From Gemmatimonadota bacterium (GTDB lineage: Bacteria; Gemmatimonadota; Gemmatimonadetes; Gemmatimonadales; Gemmatimonadaceae), in the NCBI GenBank assembly GCA_026387935.1, contig JAPLKU010000005.1:96364-160363 (forward strand): a stretch of 64,000 bases of DNA, in the 5' to 3' direction. Position numbers and translations under genes: made by a program. This document shows, piece after piece, positions 36,457 through 47,528 of this stretch. The notes beneath the pieces are model-generated. The model was not told the DNA's origin. It was given only the letters and a program-made list of their open reading frames with translations, and made no database searches. How positions within the stretch are numbered: position 1 is the stretch's first letter; every line of letters starts with the position of its first letter.

Positions 36457-36457
<1 letters not shown>
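34682..36457 (-). CDS. YtcJ-like amidohydrolase, exported
   Basis: 591 aa with an N-terminal signal or anchor (RTAAALLVMAVLAVLGF). The metal-dependent hydrolase fold has LILHNGRVITVD, GLIDAHAHFSG (HxH), KLYMDGSGG, HSIGDQAIDW and WANGSDNNV (the C-terminal Asp). This is the amidohydrolase_3/YtcJ layout. The substrate is unknown; family members act on amides, carbamates or cyclic ureas. Its ATG overlaps the paaZ stop by one base (TGATG), so it is the last gene of the paa operon. It is unusual in that role. Confidence 0.88.
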
Positions 36458-38547
<2,090 letters not shown>

Positions 38548-38574
38548 TGCAGTTCGATTGTGAATCAGAAGCCG

Positions 38575-38967
38575 TTATTGCTGGCACTCAGGCGGCAGGG
38601 TGGCCACAAACGTTTCGATGGCCGGATTGATAGAGTCGGGCTTGGCGGGTTCTATCGTGAACGCACCACTCTTCGGTGCCGGCGTGCGCGGGTACAACCC
38701 CGTGGGCTCGTACATCATTTTGCAAAACAGGATGCGCAGCGTCGGGTCGGCGCGCATCCCGATCTTGAAGGAGAACGTGCCGTCGGATTCCGTCGCGGAA
38801 ATATCAGCCACGGTTGAGCCCTTCATCATCAGCACGGTGACGCCTTCGACAGGCTTCCCCGCGCTGTCTTTGACCAGCCCGGTCCAGCGCGACTGTCCCA
38901 TCCAGAGCCAGATGCCGAGCGCCCCGACCGCGACTCCGACAAGCATCTTCAGGACTTTTGGCGGCAC
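38575..38967 (-). CDS. Small anchored protein with carboxypeptidase-regulatory-like fold
   Basis: 130 aa. An N-terminal membrane segment (VLKMLVGVAVGALGIWLWMG) is followed by a TGLVKDSAGKPVEGVTVLMM / TESDGTFSFKI pattern. That pattern is typical of transthyretin-like carboxypeptidase regulatory domains. The GTG start at 38967 lies 3 bases after the paaJ stop, so it belongs to the operon. Two cysteines (FCKMM, ECQQ) could pair outside the membrane. Its role in phenylacetate degradation is unclear. Confidence 0.65.
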   Translation of the reverse strand: MPPKVLKMLVGVAVGALGIWLWMGQSRWTGLVKDSAGKPVEGVTVLMMKGSTVADISATESDGTFSFKIGMRADPTLRILFCKMMYEPTGLYPRTPAPKSGAFTIEPAKPDSINPAIETFVATLPPECQQ

Positions 38968-38970
38968 GTG

Positions 38971-40182
38971 TCAGGCCCTCTCGATGATGGTGGCCATCCC
39001 CTGTCCAACACCAATGCACATCGTGCACAGCGCGTAGCGCTTGTTCGTCGCTTCGAGTTCGCGCATCGCCGTAAGAATCAGGCGCGCGCCGCTCATTCCC
39101 AACGGATGGCCAAGCGCAATTGCACCGCCATTGGGATTCACCCGCGCGTCGTCGTCGGCGAGCTTGAACTCGCGCGTGCAGGCAAGCGACTGCGCGGCGA
39201 ATGCTTCATTGAGTTCGATGACGTCCATCTGATCGAGCGTCAGGCCGGCGCGCTTGAGCGCCTTCAGGGATGCCGGTACCGGCCCAATGCCCATGATGCG
39301 CGGTTCTACGCCGGCCACTGCCGTGGCCACGATTCGCGCCTTGGCAGTGAGGCCGAACTGTTTCAGCCCCGTGCCGGACACGACGAGCAACGCGGCCGCG
39401 CCATCGTTGAGTCCGCTCGAGTTGCCGGCCGTCACCGATCCCTTGCCGTCAGTGCGAAACGCCGGCTTCAACTTCCCGAGCGTTTCCATCGTGGTGTCCG
39501 GGCGGATGAACTCGTCAGCATCCACGCGCTTCGGGTCGCCCTTCTTCTGCGCGATCTCCACGGGCACAATTTCGCCGGCAAAACGGCCTGCCGCGCGAGC
39601 CCGTGCTGCTTTCTGCTGTGATCGCACGGCGAAGGCATCCTGGTCGGCGCGAGTAATGCCATCGCGCTCCGCAAGGTTTTCCGCCGTCTGGCCCATCGAA
39701 TCCGTACCGTGCTTGGCCTTCATCGCGGGATTCACGAATCGCCAGCCCAGCGACGTATCGAAAAACTCGAGGTCGCGGGCGAAGGGCTTCGATCCCTTGC
39801 TCATCGCGTACGGTGCGCGCGTCATGGATTCCACGCCGCCCGCCACATACACATCGCCGTCGCCAAGCTTCACAGCGCGCACAGCGTTTGCCACCGCGCT
39901 CATGCCCGATGCGCAAAGCCGGTTCACCGTCTCGCCGCCAACCGCCACCGGCAGTCCCGCGAGCAACAGCGCCATCCGTGCCACGTTGCGATTGTCCTCA
40001 CCGGCCTGATTGGCGCAGCCGAAAATCACGTCTTCAACGGCGGCCGGATCAACACCGGCGTTCCGCTTCATCAGCTCAGCGATTACCCTCGCTCCGAGAT
40101 CGTCGGGGCGAACCTCGCTCAACACGCCACCGATGTTGCCAATGGCCGTTCGGATGCCGTCAACGAGGAATGCGTCAGTCAT
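38971..40182 (-). CDS. paaJ: 3-oxoadipyl-CoA/acetyl-CoA acyltransferase (PaaJ)
   Basis: 403 aa thiolase. The nucleophilic Cys is in NRLCASGM (about 90). NEAFAAQ and [16 protein letters not shown] carry the activating Asn/His. The second Cys is in CIGVGQG. It would cleave 3-oxoadipyl-CoA (and the dehydrosuberyl intermediate) to acetyl-CoA plus a shortened acyl-CoA in the last steps of phenylacetate breakdown. The family also includes PcaF and FadA; the paa operon context decides the name. Confidence 0.9.
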   Translation of the reverse strand: MTDAFLVDGIRTAIGNIGGVLSEVRPDDLGARVIAELMKRNAGVDPAAVEDVIFGCANQAGEDNRNVARMALLLAGLPVAVGGETVNRLCASGMSAVANAVRAVKLGDGDVYVAGGVESMTRAPYAMSKGSKPFARDLEFFDTSLGWRFVNPAMKAKHGTDSMGQTAENLAERDGITRADQDAFAVRSQQKAARARAAGRFAGEIVPVEIAQKKGDPKRVDADEFIRPDTTMETLGKLKPAFRTDGKGSVTAGNSSGLNDGAAALLVVSGTGLKQFGLTAKARIVATAVAGVEPRIMGIGPVPASLKALKRAGLTLDQMDVIELNEAFAAQSLACTREFKLADDDARVNPNGGAIALGHPLGMSGARLILTAMRELEATNKRYALCTMCIGVGQGMATIIERA

Positions 40183-40186
40183 CGAA

Positions 40187-40654
40187 TTACTTGGGGTGCT
40201 CGTTCTTGGTCTTGTACGCCGTCCCGCGGAAGAGCGCGACGACTTCGTCCTTCTGGTTTTTCACCACCACACGATAGTAGCCAAGGCGGTTCGATTCGCC
40301 CTCCGATTCCGCGACCGCCGTCAACACGTCACCGGGCAGGATCGCCATCGGATAGGTGATCGAGTTCTCGATGCTTACCGTCACCTTGCCGTGCGTGTTG
40401 CACGCGAAGGCGAACGCACTGTCCGCAATCGCGAACGCAATGGCGCCGTGCGTCACGCCGAAACCATTCACCATCTCGGGCCGCACCGTGGCGCGCACCG
40501 TGGCCGTGCGCGGGCGCACCTCCACGACCGTGATCCCGAGCCACTGACTGAACAGATCCTTCGCCATCATCCCGGAGGCGATGCGATCCGCGAGCACCTG
40601 CTCGTTCAGGATGCCGGCGCGCGGTTTTCGCTGCACGGTCCGCTTTGTGCTCAT
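40187..40654 (-). CDS. paaI: PaaI thioesterase
   Basis: 155 aa hot-dog-fold thioesterase with the PaaI motif GFGVTHGAIAFAIADSAFAF (about 78-97), including the Asp used in catalysis. It hydrolyses hydroxyphenylacetyl-CoA-type dead-end esters and releases CoA when the pathway stalls. I chose ATG 40654 (MSTKRT); a longer TTG start at 40672 would nearly reach the paaH stop. Confidence 0.9.
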   Translation of the reverse strand: MSTKRTVQRKPRAGILNEQVLADRIASGMMAKDLFSQWLGITVVEVRPRTATVRATVRPEMVNGFGVTHGAIAFAIADSAFAFACNTHGKVTVSIENSITYPMAILPGDVLTAVAESEGESNRLGYYRVVVKNQKDEVVALFRGTAYKTKNEHPK

Positions 40655-40672
40655 CGCGTACTCATGTTGCAC

Positions 40673-41902
40673 TCATACGAGTAACCGCGCGTTCGCCGCA
40701 GCCGCGCGGCGGAGCAGGGCGCTCGGGCGATAGCGGTCTTCACCATACTCGGCCTGCAGTGCAAGAAGCCGGTCGAATGCCCACGACGATCCGAGCTCGT
40801 CGGACCAGGCGAGCAGCCCCTTCGGATAATTCACGCCCTTCATCATGGCGAGATCCACGTCGGCCGGGCTCGCCACACGATAGAGCACCGCCTCTGCCGC
40901 TTCATTGATAAGCAATGGCAGGACGCGTTCAAGGATACGCCCGCCCAACGCCGCGTCTGTTGTCGGCGCGGGCATCGCGCTGCCGTCATAGCGATAGTAG
41001 CCGCGCCCGGACTTGCGACCAAAGAATCCGGCGTCCACGAGCTGCTTTTGCGTCAGCGAGGGCTTGTAGCGCGGCTCCCAGAACGAACTCTCGTACATCG
41101 TTCGGGTGACCGCGAAGTTGATGTCGTTGCCGATGAAGTCCATGAGTTCGAAAGGGCCCATCTTGAACCCGCCGAGCTCCTTCATGGCCCAGTCGATTGT
41201 CGCACAGTCCGCGATGCCTTCGTCGTGAATGCGAAGTGCCTCGCCGTAATACGGGCGCGCCACGCGGTTGACGATGAAGCCGGGCGTATCCGCCGCAATC
41301 ACCGTCGTCTTTCGCCATGAATCCACGAGCGTACGCGTCCGGTCTACCACTGCCGGGCTGGTGCCGAGCCAGGGCACGATTTCCACGAGCGGCAGGACGG
41401 GCGCGGGATTGAAAAAGTGGATACCGATCACGCGCTCCGGGTGCACGCAGGCGCGCGCGATCGAGGCGATGGAAAGTGATGACGTGTTCGACGCGAGCAC
41501 GGCCGTGGCCGGCAACACCGACGCGAGCGTGGCAAAGAGCGCCTGCTTGGCGGCGAGATCTTCGTGAATTGCCTCGATCACCAGCGAACAATCGCGGTAG
41601 AGCGACACGTCCACGCCGAGCGGCTCTTCCAGGAAATCGATGCGCGAAAGAATCATTCCGCGCCGTTGCGCATCGAGTTTGCCCTTTTCGACAAGCTTGT
41701 CGAGCGACGACCGGATGTTGGCCTGGGCGCGGCTTACGGCCCCCGCCGTGGCGTCACCGAGGAGTACGGAGTGTCCTGCAGCGGCGGCCACCTGCGCGAT
41801 ACCGGTGCCCATGGCGCCGGCGCCGACGATTCCAACCTTGGTGGTGTTCGCCGGCGAGTTCACCATCGTCGACGCGCCGGAGTCGCGGCCAGGTTCGGTC
41901 AT
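40673..41902 (-). CDS. paaH: 3-hydroxyacyl-CoA dehydrogenase (PaaH)
   Basis: 409 aa. The N-terminal Rossmann domain has VGIVGAGAMGTGIA (about 23-36). SNTSSLSIASIA and the catalytic HFFNPAPVLPLVE (His about 160) follow. Two C-terminal 3HCDH domains complete it (GRPYYGEALR-like near 230 and a second duplicated one near 320-390). It oxidises 3-hydroxyadipyl-CoA to 3-oxoadipyl-CoA with NAD. ATG 41902 overlaps the stop of paaG (ATGA). Confidence 0.92.
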   Translation of the reverse strand: MTEPGRDSGASTMVNSPANTTKVGIVGAGAMGTGIAQVAAAAGHSVLLGDATAGAVSRAQANIRSSLDKLVEKGKLDAQRRGMILSRIDFLEEPLGVDVSLYRDCSLVIEAIHEDLAAKQALFATLASVLPATAVLASNTSSLSIASIARACVHPERVIGIHFFNPAPVLPLVEIVPWLGTSPAVVDRTRTLVDSWRKTTVIAADTPGFIVNRVARPYYGEALRIHDEGIADCATIDWAMKELGGFKMGPFELMDFIGNDINFAVTRTMYESSFWEPRYKPSLTQKQLVDAGFFGRKSGRGYYRYDGSAMPAPTTDAALGGRILERVLPLLINEAAEAVLYRVASPADVDLAMMKGVNYPKGLLAWSDELGSSWAFDRLLALQAEYGEDRYRPSALLRRAAAANARLLV

Positions 41903-42684
41903 TGGCCGGTAAACCGTGGGGCGCGTTTCTCGAGAAACGCCTTCACGCCCTCGGCGTAGTCACTCGACTTCCCGGCCTCGCGCTGAAGCGCCTCCTCGTT
42001 GGCGAGCGCGTCGTCGAGCGAAACGCCGAGCGACTCGTTGAAGGCACGTTTGATGAGTCCGAGCGCCTTCGTGGGCTGCGTGGCGAGATGGGTCGCGCAG
42101 GCGAGCGCATCGGCCATCAGCGTGTCTGGCGGAACCACTTTATAGATAAGGCCCCATTCGAGCGCCTGCTGCGCGGGAAGTTTCTCGGCCAGCATGGTGA
42201 GCGCGGTGGCCCGGGCCAGCCCGACCAGCCGCGGCAGAATGAAGGTGCCCCCCGAGTCGGGAATCACGCCGATTTTCGCAAATGATTGAATGAAGTTGAC
42301 CGTGCTGGCGGCGAACACGATATCACACGCGAATGCCACGTTGGCCCCGGCGCCTGCCGCCGTACCGTTCACCGCGCAGACGACCGGTTTCTCGAGCGTA
42401 CGGATCGCGCGAATGATCGGGTTCCAGGTGGTCCGAACGAAGTTGCCAAGATCCGGCATGACGCTGTCCTTCGGTAATGCTTCGGCGAGGTCCTGACCGG
42501 CGCAGAATCCGCGACCGGTACCGGTCAGCAGCACCGCTCGAATGGACGCGTCCGACGCGGCACCGCCGAGTTCCGCCTGCAGCGCACCCGCCATTTCGGC
42601 GTTGAAGCTGTTCAGAACCTCCGGACGGTTCAGCGTCAGGCAGAGGACTCCGTTTTTCCGCTCCACCACGAGTGTGTTCGTCAC
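41899..42684 (-). CDS. paaG: Ring-epoxyphenylacetyl-CoA isomerase (PaaG)
   Basis: 261 aa crotonase-fold protein. The oxyanion-hole region GRGFCAGQDL is near residue 60 and NGTAAGAGANVA near 105. The catalytic Asp lies in IPDSGGTF near 136, as in PaaG, where an Asp replaces the hydratase glutamates. It converts 1,2-epoxyphenylacetyl-CoA to the oxepin. The GTG start at 42684 is the first gene of the minus-strand operon paaG-H-I-J-x-Z-amidohydrolase. Its promoter shares the 165-base gap with the divergent susC gene. Confidence 0.9.
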   Translation of the reverse strand: MTNTLVVERKNGVLCLTLNRPEVLNSFNAEMAGALQAELGGAASDASIRAVLLTGTGRGFCAGQDLAEALPKDSVMPDLGNFVRTTWNPIIRAIRTLEKPVVCAVNGTAAGAGANVAFACDIVFAASTVNFIQSFAKIGVIPDSGGTFILPRLVGLARATALTMLAEKLPAQQALEWGLIYKVVPPDTLMADALACATHLATQPTKALGLIKRAFNESLGVSLDDALANEEALQREAGKSSDYAEGVKAFLEKRAPRFTGQ

Positions 42685-42753
42685 CGGGGGAAGATACCCC
42701 TCGCGGGTCCCCTAGCGGGCCTCCGGGGGCGACCTGCTCAATGGCCTACTTGC

Positions 42754-42782
42754 TTGACGAATGTGTAACAGAGTCGTAGTCT
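42754..42782 (+). promoter_or_regulatory. Candidate promoter of the susCD operon
   Basis: TTGACG at 42754-42759 and TAGTCT at 42777-42782 are separated by 17 bases. The following DNA is AT-rich (CTAAATAGTATCGG), and the susC ATG is at 42850. A divergent promoter for paaG is expected in the same gap but is not clear. Confidence 0.45.
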
Positions 42783-42849
42783 AGCACCATTCTAAATAGT
42801 ATCGGTTTTGTACCGGATCGCGTTTCTTCTACTGTTTCGAGGCCTCTAC

Positions 42850-45800
42850 ATGTTGAGATTTCTCCGTCAGATCGGTTTCCCGCTCGCGGCAGTGCTTTTG
42901 TTGGTGCTTGCCGCTGGACGCGCGCTGTCCGCCCAGGGAACCATTTCTGGGACGGTTACCGGCGGTGAGGCCGGCCAGCCGCTCGGCCAGGCCCGCGTCG
43001 TGGTCGTCAACAGTCTGTTGACGGCGACGACAGACGATCAGGGCAAGTTCACGCTGCGCAATGTGCCTCCCGGCAGCGTCGCCGTTTTGGCGATGCACGT
43101 CGGCTACCAGTCGCTGCGCAAGACCGTGACGGCCACCGCTGGCACCATCAACGCGGTCGACTTTCAGCTCAGCGCGGCGGTCGTGCAACTGCAGGAAGTG
43201 GTCACGACGGCCACGGGCCAGCAGCGCCGCGTCGAAATCGGAAACTCGGTCACGACGCTTGGCGACGTCGGCAAGAAGGTCGAAGAAATGAAAGTGTCGT
43301 CGATCGGCGACCTGCTCGTCGCCAAGGCGCCGGGTGTGGTGGCCCTCCCTGGTGCGACCCTTGGCGCCGCGCCGTCGATCCGCATTCGCGGCACGTCGTC
43401 CATCAGCTTGAACAACTCCCCGATCTACGTCGTCGACGGCGTGCGCTACGCCTCCAATACGACCTCCGCATCGGGCACGCCGTTCTCCCTGCTCAACTCG
43501 CTCAACCCTGAAGAGATCCAGGACATTGAGATCGTGAAGGGCCCGTCGGCGGCCACGCTGTACGGAACGAGCGCCGCCAACGGCGTGGTGGTCATCACGA
43601 CCAAGAAGGGCCGCGCCGGCGCCGCCCGCTGGAACTACTTCGCCGAATACGGCAGCGTGCAGGACCGCAACAACTATCAGCCGATGTACATGAACTGGGG
43701 CCATGCGCCCGGTTCCACAACGCCGGTCCGCTGCCAGCTGGCGCTGCAGTCCACGCCGGCCGCTCAGGGCGGCACGCCGTGCACGACCGACAGCCTGACC
43801 AAGTACCTGCTCCTCCGCGACCCGGCGCGCACGTTCATCGCCGATGGCCAGACCAAGTCGTATGGCGTGAACGTCAGCGGCGGCACCGAGGTCATCCGCT
43901 ATTTCATCGGCTTCGATGCGGCCGACGAGACAGCCCCGATCCAGATGCCCGGGTTCGAGCAGAAGCGCTTCGAAGACGCCAAGGTGCCGGTGCGGTACGA
44001 CTGGAAGCGCCCGCTCGCCCAGCAGAAGCTCAATTTCCGCACGAACCTCAACGCCGCGATGTCGCCCAAGCTCGACGTCGGTGTGAGCATGGGGTTCAAT
44101 AAGTCGAACAACCGGACGATGCCGACGGACGCCGCCTTTGAGGCGCTCTATTACACCGGCATGCAGAACTACGGGTTTGTCGGACCGGGCCCCGGCAAGG
44201 GCACGACGACCCTCGAGGGCAGCCCGCTCAACGAGTACTACCAGTACCTCCCGGGCGACGTGATGCAGGAAATCCGGAAGCAGGACCTGCAGCGCTTCCT
44301 CGGCAGCGTCAACGCGAACTGGCGTCCGTTCTCGTGGATGCAGAACGATTTCACGGTCGGCATGGATCTGGCGAGTTACAACTTCTACCTGATCTGCCGG
44401 CTGAACGAGTGCCCGATCCAGGCGTCGCAGCGCGTCGGCACGATCACCGACAATCGCAACATGCAGCGCAACTTCTCGGCGAAGATGTCGAGCACGGTGA
44501 ACTACGACGTGCGTTCGTGGATGAACACGAAGACCACGGTGGGTGCCGATTACAACAACATCGAGCAGGATGCCCTCAACACGAACGGGCTTACGCTGCC
44601 ACCGGGTGGCAATAGCGTGGCCGCAGCAGCCACCCGTGGCGCGTCGAACCTGCAGCCGACGGTCGTCAAGACGCTCGGGTTCTTCGTTCAGGAGCAGGTG
44701 GCGTTGCGCGACCGGCTCTTCCTCACGGCCGCCGTGCGGACGGACCAGAACAGCGCGTTCGGTTCGAACTTCCAGCAGGTGGTATATCCCAAGTTGAGCG
44801 CCTCGTGGCTCGTGTCCGACGAGTCGTTCTTCCCGGAGTACAAGTGGCTGCAGTCTTTGCGCCTCCGTGCCGCGTTCGGTGCCAGCGGCGTGCAACCGGG
44901 TGCGACGGCAGCGCTCGTGACCTTCACCGCTGCCAGCGTCAATCTTCCGAGCCGAACATCGGCAACGGCCGGCGTCAACACGCCTGGCCTCGTCGCGGCG
45001 CAGCCCGGTTTGCCTGACCTCAAGCCGGAAACGTCGAAGGAATACGAAACGGGTTTCGACGCCCAGTTCCTCGATGGCCGCGCACACATCGACTACACCT
45101 ACTATCGCCGGCAGAGCTACGACGCACTCATCAGCGTTCCGCTCGCGCCGTCGACGGGCGCCTCGCAGCTCTCCGTGCTGCAGAACGTGGGCTCCATCCG
45201 GAACTCGGGTCACGAGGTGCAAATCACCGCGCAGCTCATCGACCGCGCCAATTTTGGCTGGGACATCACGCTTAACGGCTCGCACAACACCAACCTGGTC
45301 GTCAATCTCGGCCTCGACCCCGCGACCAACGCCCGCCGCATCATCGGGTTCGGTGGTACCACGCAGCAGCGCGAAGGGATGCCGATCAACGGCCAGTGGT
45401 ACCGGCCGTACACGTACGACGACGCGAACAAGGATGGCGTGCTGCAGTGGAACCGCGACAACACGCTCTCCGAAGTGCACGTGGATTCCGCCCTCAAGTT
45501 CAAGGGCATCACCTCGCCGCGTGACATCTTCTCCGTGCAGAACGGGATCGACCTGTTCAAGCGCCGGCTGCGCCTGAACATGTCGTTCGACTACAAGGGC
45601 GGGTTCAACCTTCAGGACGGTGGCAACAACTTCCAGTGCAACACCGACCCGCGCGCCTGCTCCGAAACGCAGAACCCCAAGGCGCCGCTCGCCGAACAGG
45701 CCCGTAACATCGCTAAGACGTACGGATCGAATTTCGGCGCGACCAACTTCAAGTCCGCCGGCGGTTACTTCATGAGCGGTCAGTTCTGGCGCTTCCGCGA

Positions 45801-46023
45801 ACTGTCTGCGGTGTACCAGCTGCCGACGATCGCCACCAAGTACCTGCGCGCGCAGAACGGTTCGAGCCTCGTGTTCTCCCTCCGGAACATCAAGACCTGG
45901 ACCGGCTTCACGGACCTCGACCCCGAAATCAACCAGGGGCTCGCGCAGAACGACAACCAGTCGAACTTCCAGTCGGCGCCGCCGTCGACCTACGTTACGC
46001 TGCGTTTCAATCTCAAGTACTAA
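42850..46023 (+). CDS. SusC/RagA-family TonB-linked outer-membrane transporter
   Basis: 1057 aa. The signal peptide ends near ALSAQ. A CarboxypepD_reg-like domain (about 30-115, GTISGTVTGGEAGQPLGQAR) precedes the TonB plug (about 130-240; IRIRGTSSISLNNSPIYVVD, ATLYGTSAANGVVVITTKKG). A 22-strand barrel follows and ends in the typical aromatic/basic terminus VTLRFNLKY. It imports an oligomeric nutrient using the proton-motive force via TonB, together with the SusD-like lipoprotein encoded next. ATG 42850 was preferred over TTG 42808. The substrate is not deducible. Confidence 0.93.
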   Translation: MLRFLRQIGFPLAAVLLLVLAAGRALSAQGTISGTVTGGEAGQPLGQARVVVVNSLLTATTDDQGKFTLRNVPPGSVAVLAMHVGYQSLRKTVTATAGTINAVDFQLSAAVVQLQEVVTTATGQQRRVEIGNSVTTLGDVGKKVEEMKVSSIGDLLVAKAPGVVALPGATLGAAPSIRIRGTSSISLNNSPIYVVDGVRYASNTTSASGTPFSLLNSLNPEEIQDIEIVKGPSAATLYGTSAANGVVVITTKKGRAGAARWNYFAEYGSVQDRNNYQPMYMNWGHAPGSTTPVRCQLALQSTPAAQGGTPCTTDSLTKYLLLRDPARTFIADGQTKSYGVNVSGGTEVIRYFIGFDAADETAPIQMPGFEQKRFEDAKVPVRYDWKRPLAQQKLNFRTNLNAAMSPKLDVGVSMGFNKSNNRTMPTDAAFEALYYTGMQNYGFVGPGPGKGTTTLEGSPLNEYYQYLPGDVMQEIRKQDLQRFLGSVNANWRPFSWMQNDFTVGMDLASYNFYLICRLNECPIQASQRVGTITDNRNMQRNFSAKMSSTVNYDVRSWMNTKTTVGADYNNIEQDALNTNGLTLPPGGNSVAAAATRGASNLQPTVVKTLGFFVQEQVALRDRLFLTAAVRTDQNSAFGSNFQQVVYPKLSASWLVSDESFFPEYKWLQSLRLRAAFGASGVQPGATAALVTFTAASVNLPSRTSATAGVNTPGLVAAQPGLPDLKPETSKEYETGFDAQFLDGRAHIDYTYYRRQSYDALISVPLAPSTGASQLSVLQNVGSIRNSGHEVQITAQLIDRANFGWDITLNGSHNTNLVVNLGLDPATNARRIIGFGGTTQQREGMPINGQWYRPYTYDDANKDGVLQWNRDNTLSEVHVDSALKFKGITSPRDIFSVQNGIDLFKRRLRLNMSFDYKGGFNLQDGGNNFQCNTDPRACSETQNPKAPLAEQARNIAKTYGSNFGATNFKSAGGYFMSGQFWRFRELSAVYQLPTIATKYLRAQNGSSLVFSLRNIKTWTGFTDLDPEINQGLAQNDNQSNFQSAPPSTYVTLRFNLKY

Positions 46024-46046
46024 CTCACCCATCGAGGACGATACTC

Positions 46047-47450
46047 ATGTCGAGAATTGAAAATCGCGCTCGATCGGCCGTTGCCGCGGGCACGTTCATT
46101 GCACTCGCATCGCTCACGGCGTTCGCGTGCAAGGACTACACGCAGGAACTGCTGACGCCCGAAAACCCGGGCATCGTTGACAACTCGGCCGCGGGCTCGC
46201 CCGCGGCGGCGGCGGCGCTGCGAGTGGGTGCCATCGGCCGCGTGCGGCTGCTGGCGAACTGCGGCGGCTATGAGTGCCTGTGGTCGGAAGCGGGCATCAT
46301 GACCGACGAGTTCAAGAACACGGACTTCCAGAACACCCGGCAGGACGTCGATCAGCGCGCGATCACGACGGACAACGGCAGCATTCCCTACACCGCCGTC
46401 ACGCAGGCGCGGGGATTCGTCATCACCGCCATCGATGCGATGAAGACGTACAACCCGACCCTCACGGCCGACATCGGCGAGCTGTACATGTCGCTCGCGT
46501 TCGTCGAGCTGTCGCTGGCGGAAGATTTTTGCAACGGCATCCCGCTCGGCAGCGCGCTCAATGGCCAGATCGTGCTTGGCAAGCCGCTGACGAATGCCGC
46601 GGTGTACGCTGCTGCGCTGGCGCATGTGGATTCCGCGCTGACCATCACGTTGGGAAGCGATGCGGGCAGCATCTTCATTCGTAACGCAGCTTTGATCATC
46701 AAGGGCCGCATTCTGGTCAACCTTGGCCAGTACTCCGCCGCTGCGACGGCCGTTGCCGGGGTCCCATCGGCGTTCCAGTACCTGTGGACGAGCGATCCCG
46801 CGAACAATAGCGACGACAACGGGATCTTCGGCAATATCAACCTGAACCACCGCATGAGCGCGGCCGATAGCTTCGACATCGTTGGCGGCGCCAAGAACGT
46901 GATCAAGAATGCACTGCCGTACTTCTCTGCAAATGACTCGCGCGTGCCGATCAAGTCGGGCAACGATGTCAACCCGAAGGTTCAGGCGGAAGACGGATCC
47001 ACGCCACACTTCGTACAGTTGATCTGGACCCGTGACGATCCGCTTCCGGTCGCGTCGGGCATCGATGCCCGCCTGATGGAGGCCGAGGCGCAGCTTCAGG
47101 CGAGTAACTTTTCGGGTATGCTCGCAACGTTGAACGCGTTGCGCACAGCGCCGCCAAAAATCAGCAACTATCAGCCAACCGCTCTGGCGGCGCTGACAAC
47201 GGTGCCGGCGACGAAGGACGAAGCCGCCACGCTCTTCTTCCGCGAAAAGGCTTTTTGGACCTACGGACGCGGTCAGCGGCTCGGTGACCTTCGTCGCCTG
47301 ATCCGTCAGTACAACCGTACCGAGGACAACGTCTTCCCGAAGGGCGTCTACTTCAAGGGCGGCATCTACGGTTCGGACGTCAACTTTCCGGTTCCGGATG
47401 CGGAAAAGGTGAACCCGCTGTTCACCGGTTGCATCGACCGCAAGGCGTAA
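46047..47450 (+). CDS. SusD/RagB-like nutrient-binding lipoprotein
   Basis: 467 aa. The lipobox ends at the Cys of LTAFACKDY. SusD-type helical TPR elements follow: ELYMSLAFVELSLAEDFCNG, ARLMEAEAQL and FREKAFWTYGRGQRLGDLRR. This last is the C-terminal signature of SusD/RagB proteins. It sits as the lid on the SusC barrel at the cell surface. It starts 23 bases after susC and is followed by a terminator hairpin. Confidence 0.92.
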   Translation: MSRIENRARSAVAAGTFIALASLTAFACKDYTQELLTPENPGIVDNSAAGSPAAAAALRVGAIGRVRLLANCGGYECLWSEAGIMTDEFKNTDFQNTRQDVDQRAITTDNGSIPYTAVTQARGFVITAIDAMKTYNPTLTADIGELYMSLAFVELSLAEDFCNGIPLGSALNGQIVLGKPLTNAAVYAAALAHVDSALTITLGSDAGSIFIRNAALIIKGRILVNLGQYSAAATAVAGVPSAFQYLWTSDPANNSDDNGIFGNINLNHRMSAADSFDIVGGAKNVIKNALPYFSANDSRVPIKSGNDVNPKVQAEDGSTPHFVQLIWTRDDPLPVASGIDARLMEAEAQLQASNFSGMLATLNALRTAPPKISNYQPTALAALTTVPATKDEAATLFFREKAFWTYGRGQRLGDLRRLIRQYNRTEDNVFPKGVYFKGGIYGSDVNFPVPDAEKVNPLFTGCIDRKA

Positions 47451-47477
47451 ACGTTCGGCGGGACCAGTGAATTACTA

Positions 47478-47510
47478 CGCGCCACGGAGGGTTGTTCACT
47501 CCGTGGCGCG
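47478..47510 (+). terminator. Hairpin terminator after the susCD operon
   Basis: CGCGCCACGGAG (47478-47489) and CTCCGTGGCGCG (47499-47510) form a perfect 12-bp stem with a 9-base loop. The T-tract after it is poor, so it may be a bidirectional or factor-assisted terminator serving the convergent DUF445 gene too. Confidence 0.7.
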
Positions 47511-47528
47511 CAGTGCGTTTGGGCGCTT

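Noticed and set aside
42829..46032. Full-length 1067-codon open frame antisense to susC
   Set aside because: Its translation is Arg/Val/His-rich shadow text with no family motifs. Long antisense frames are expected opposite a GC-rich gene with strong third-position GC.
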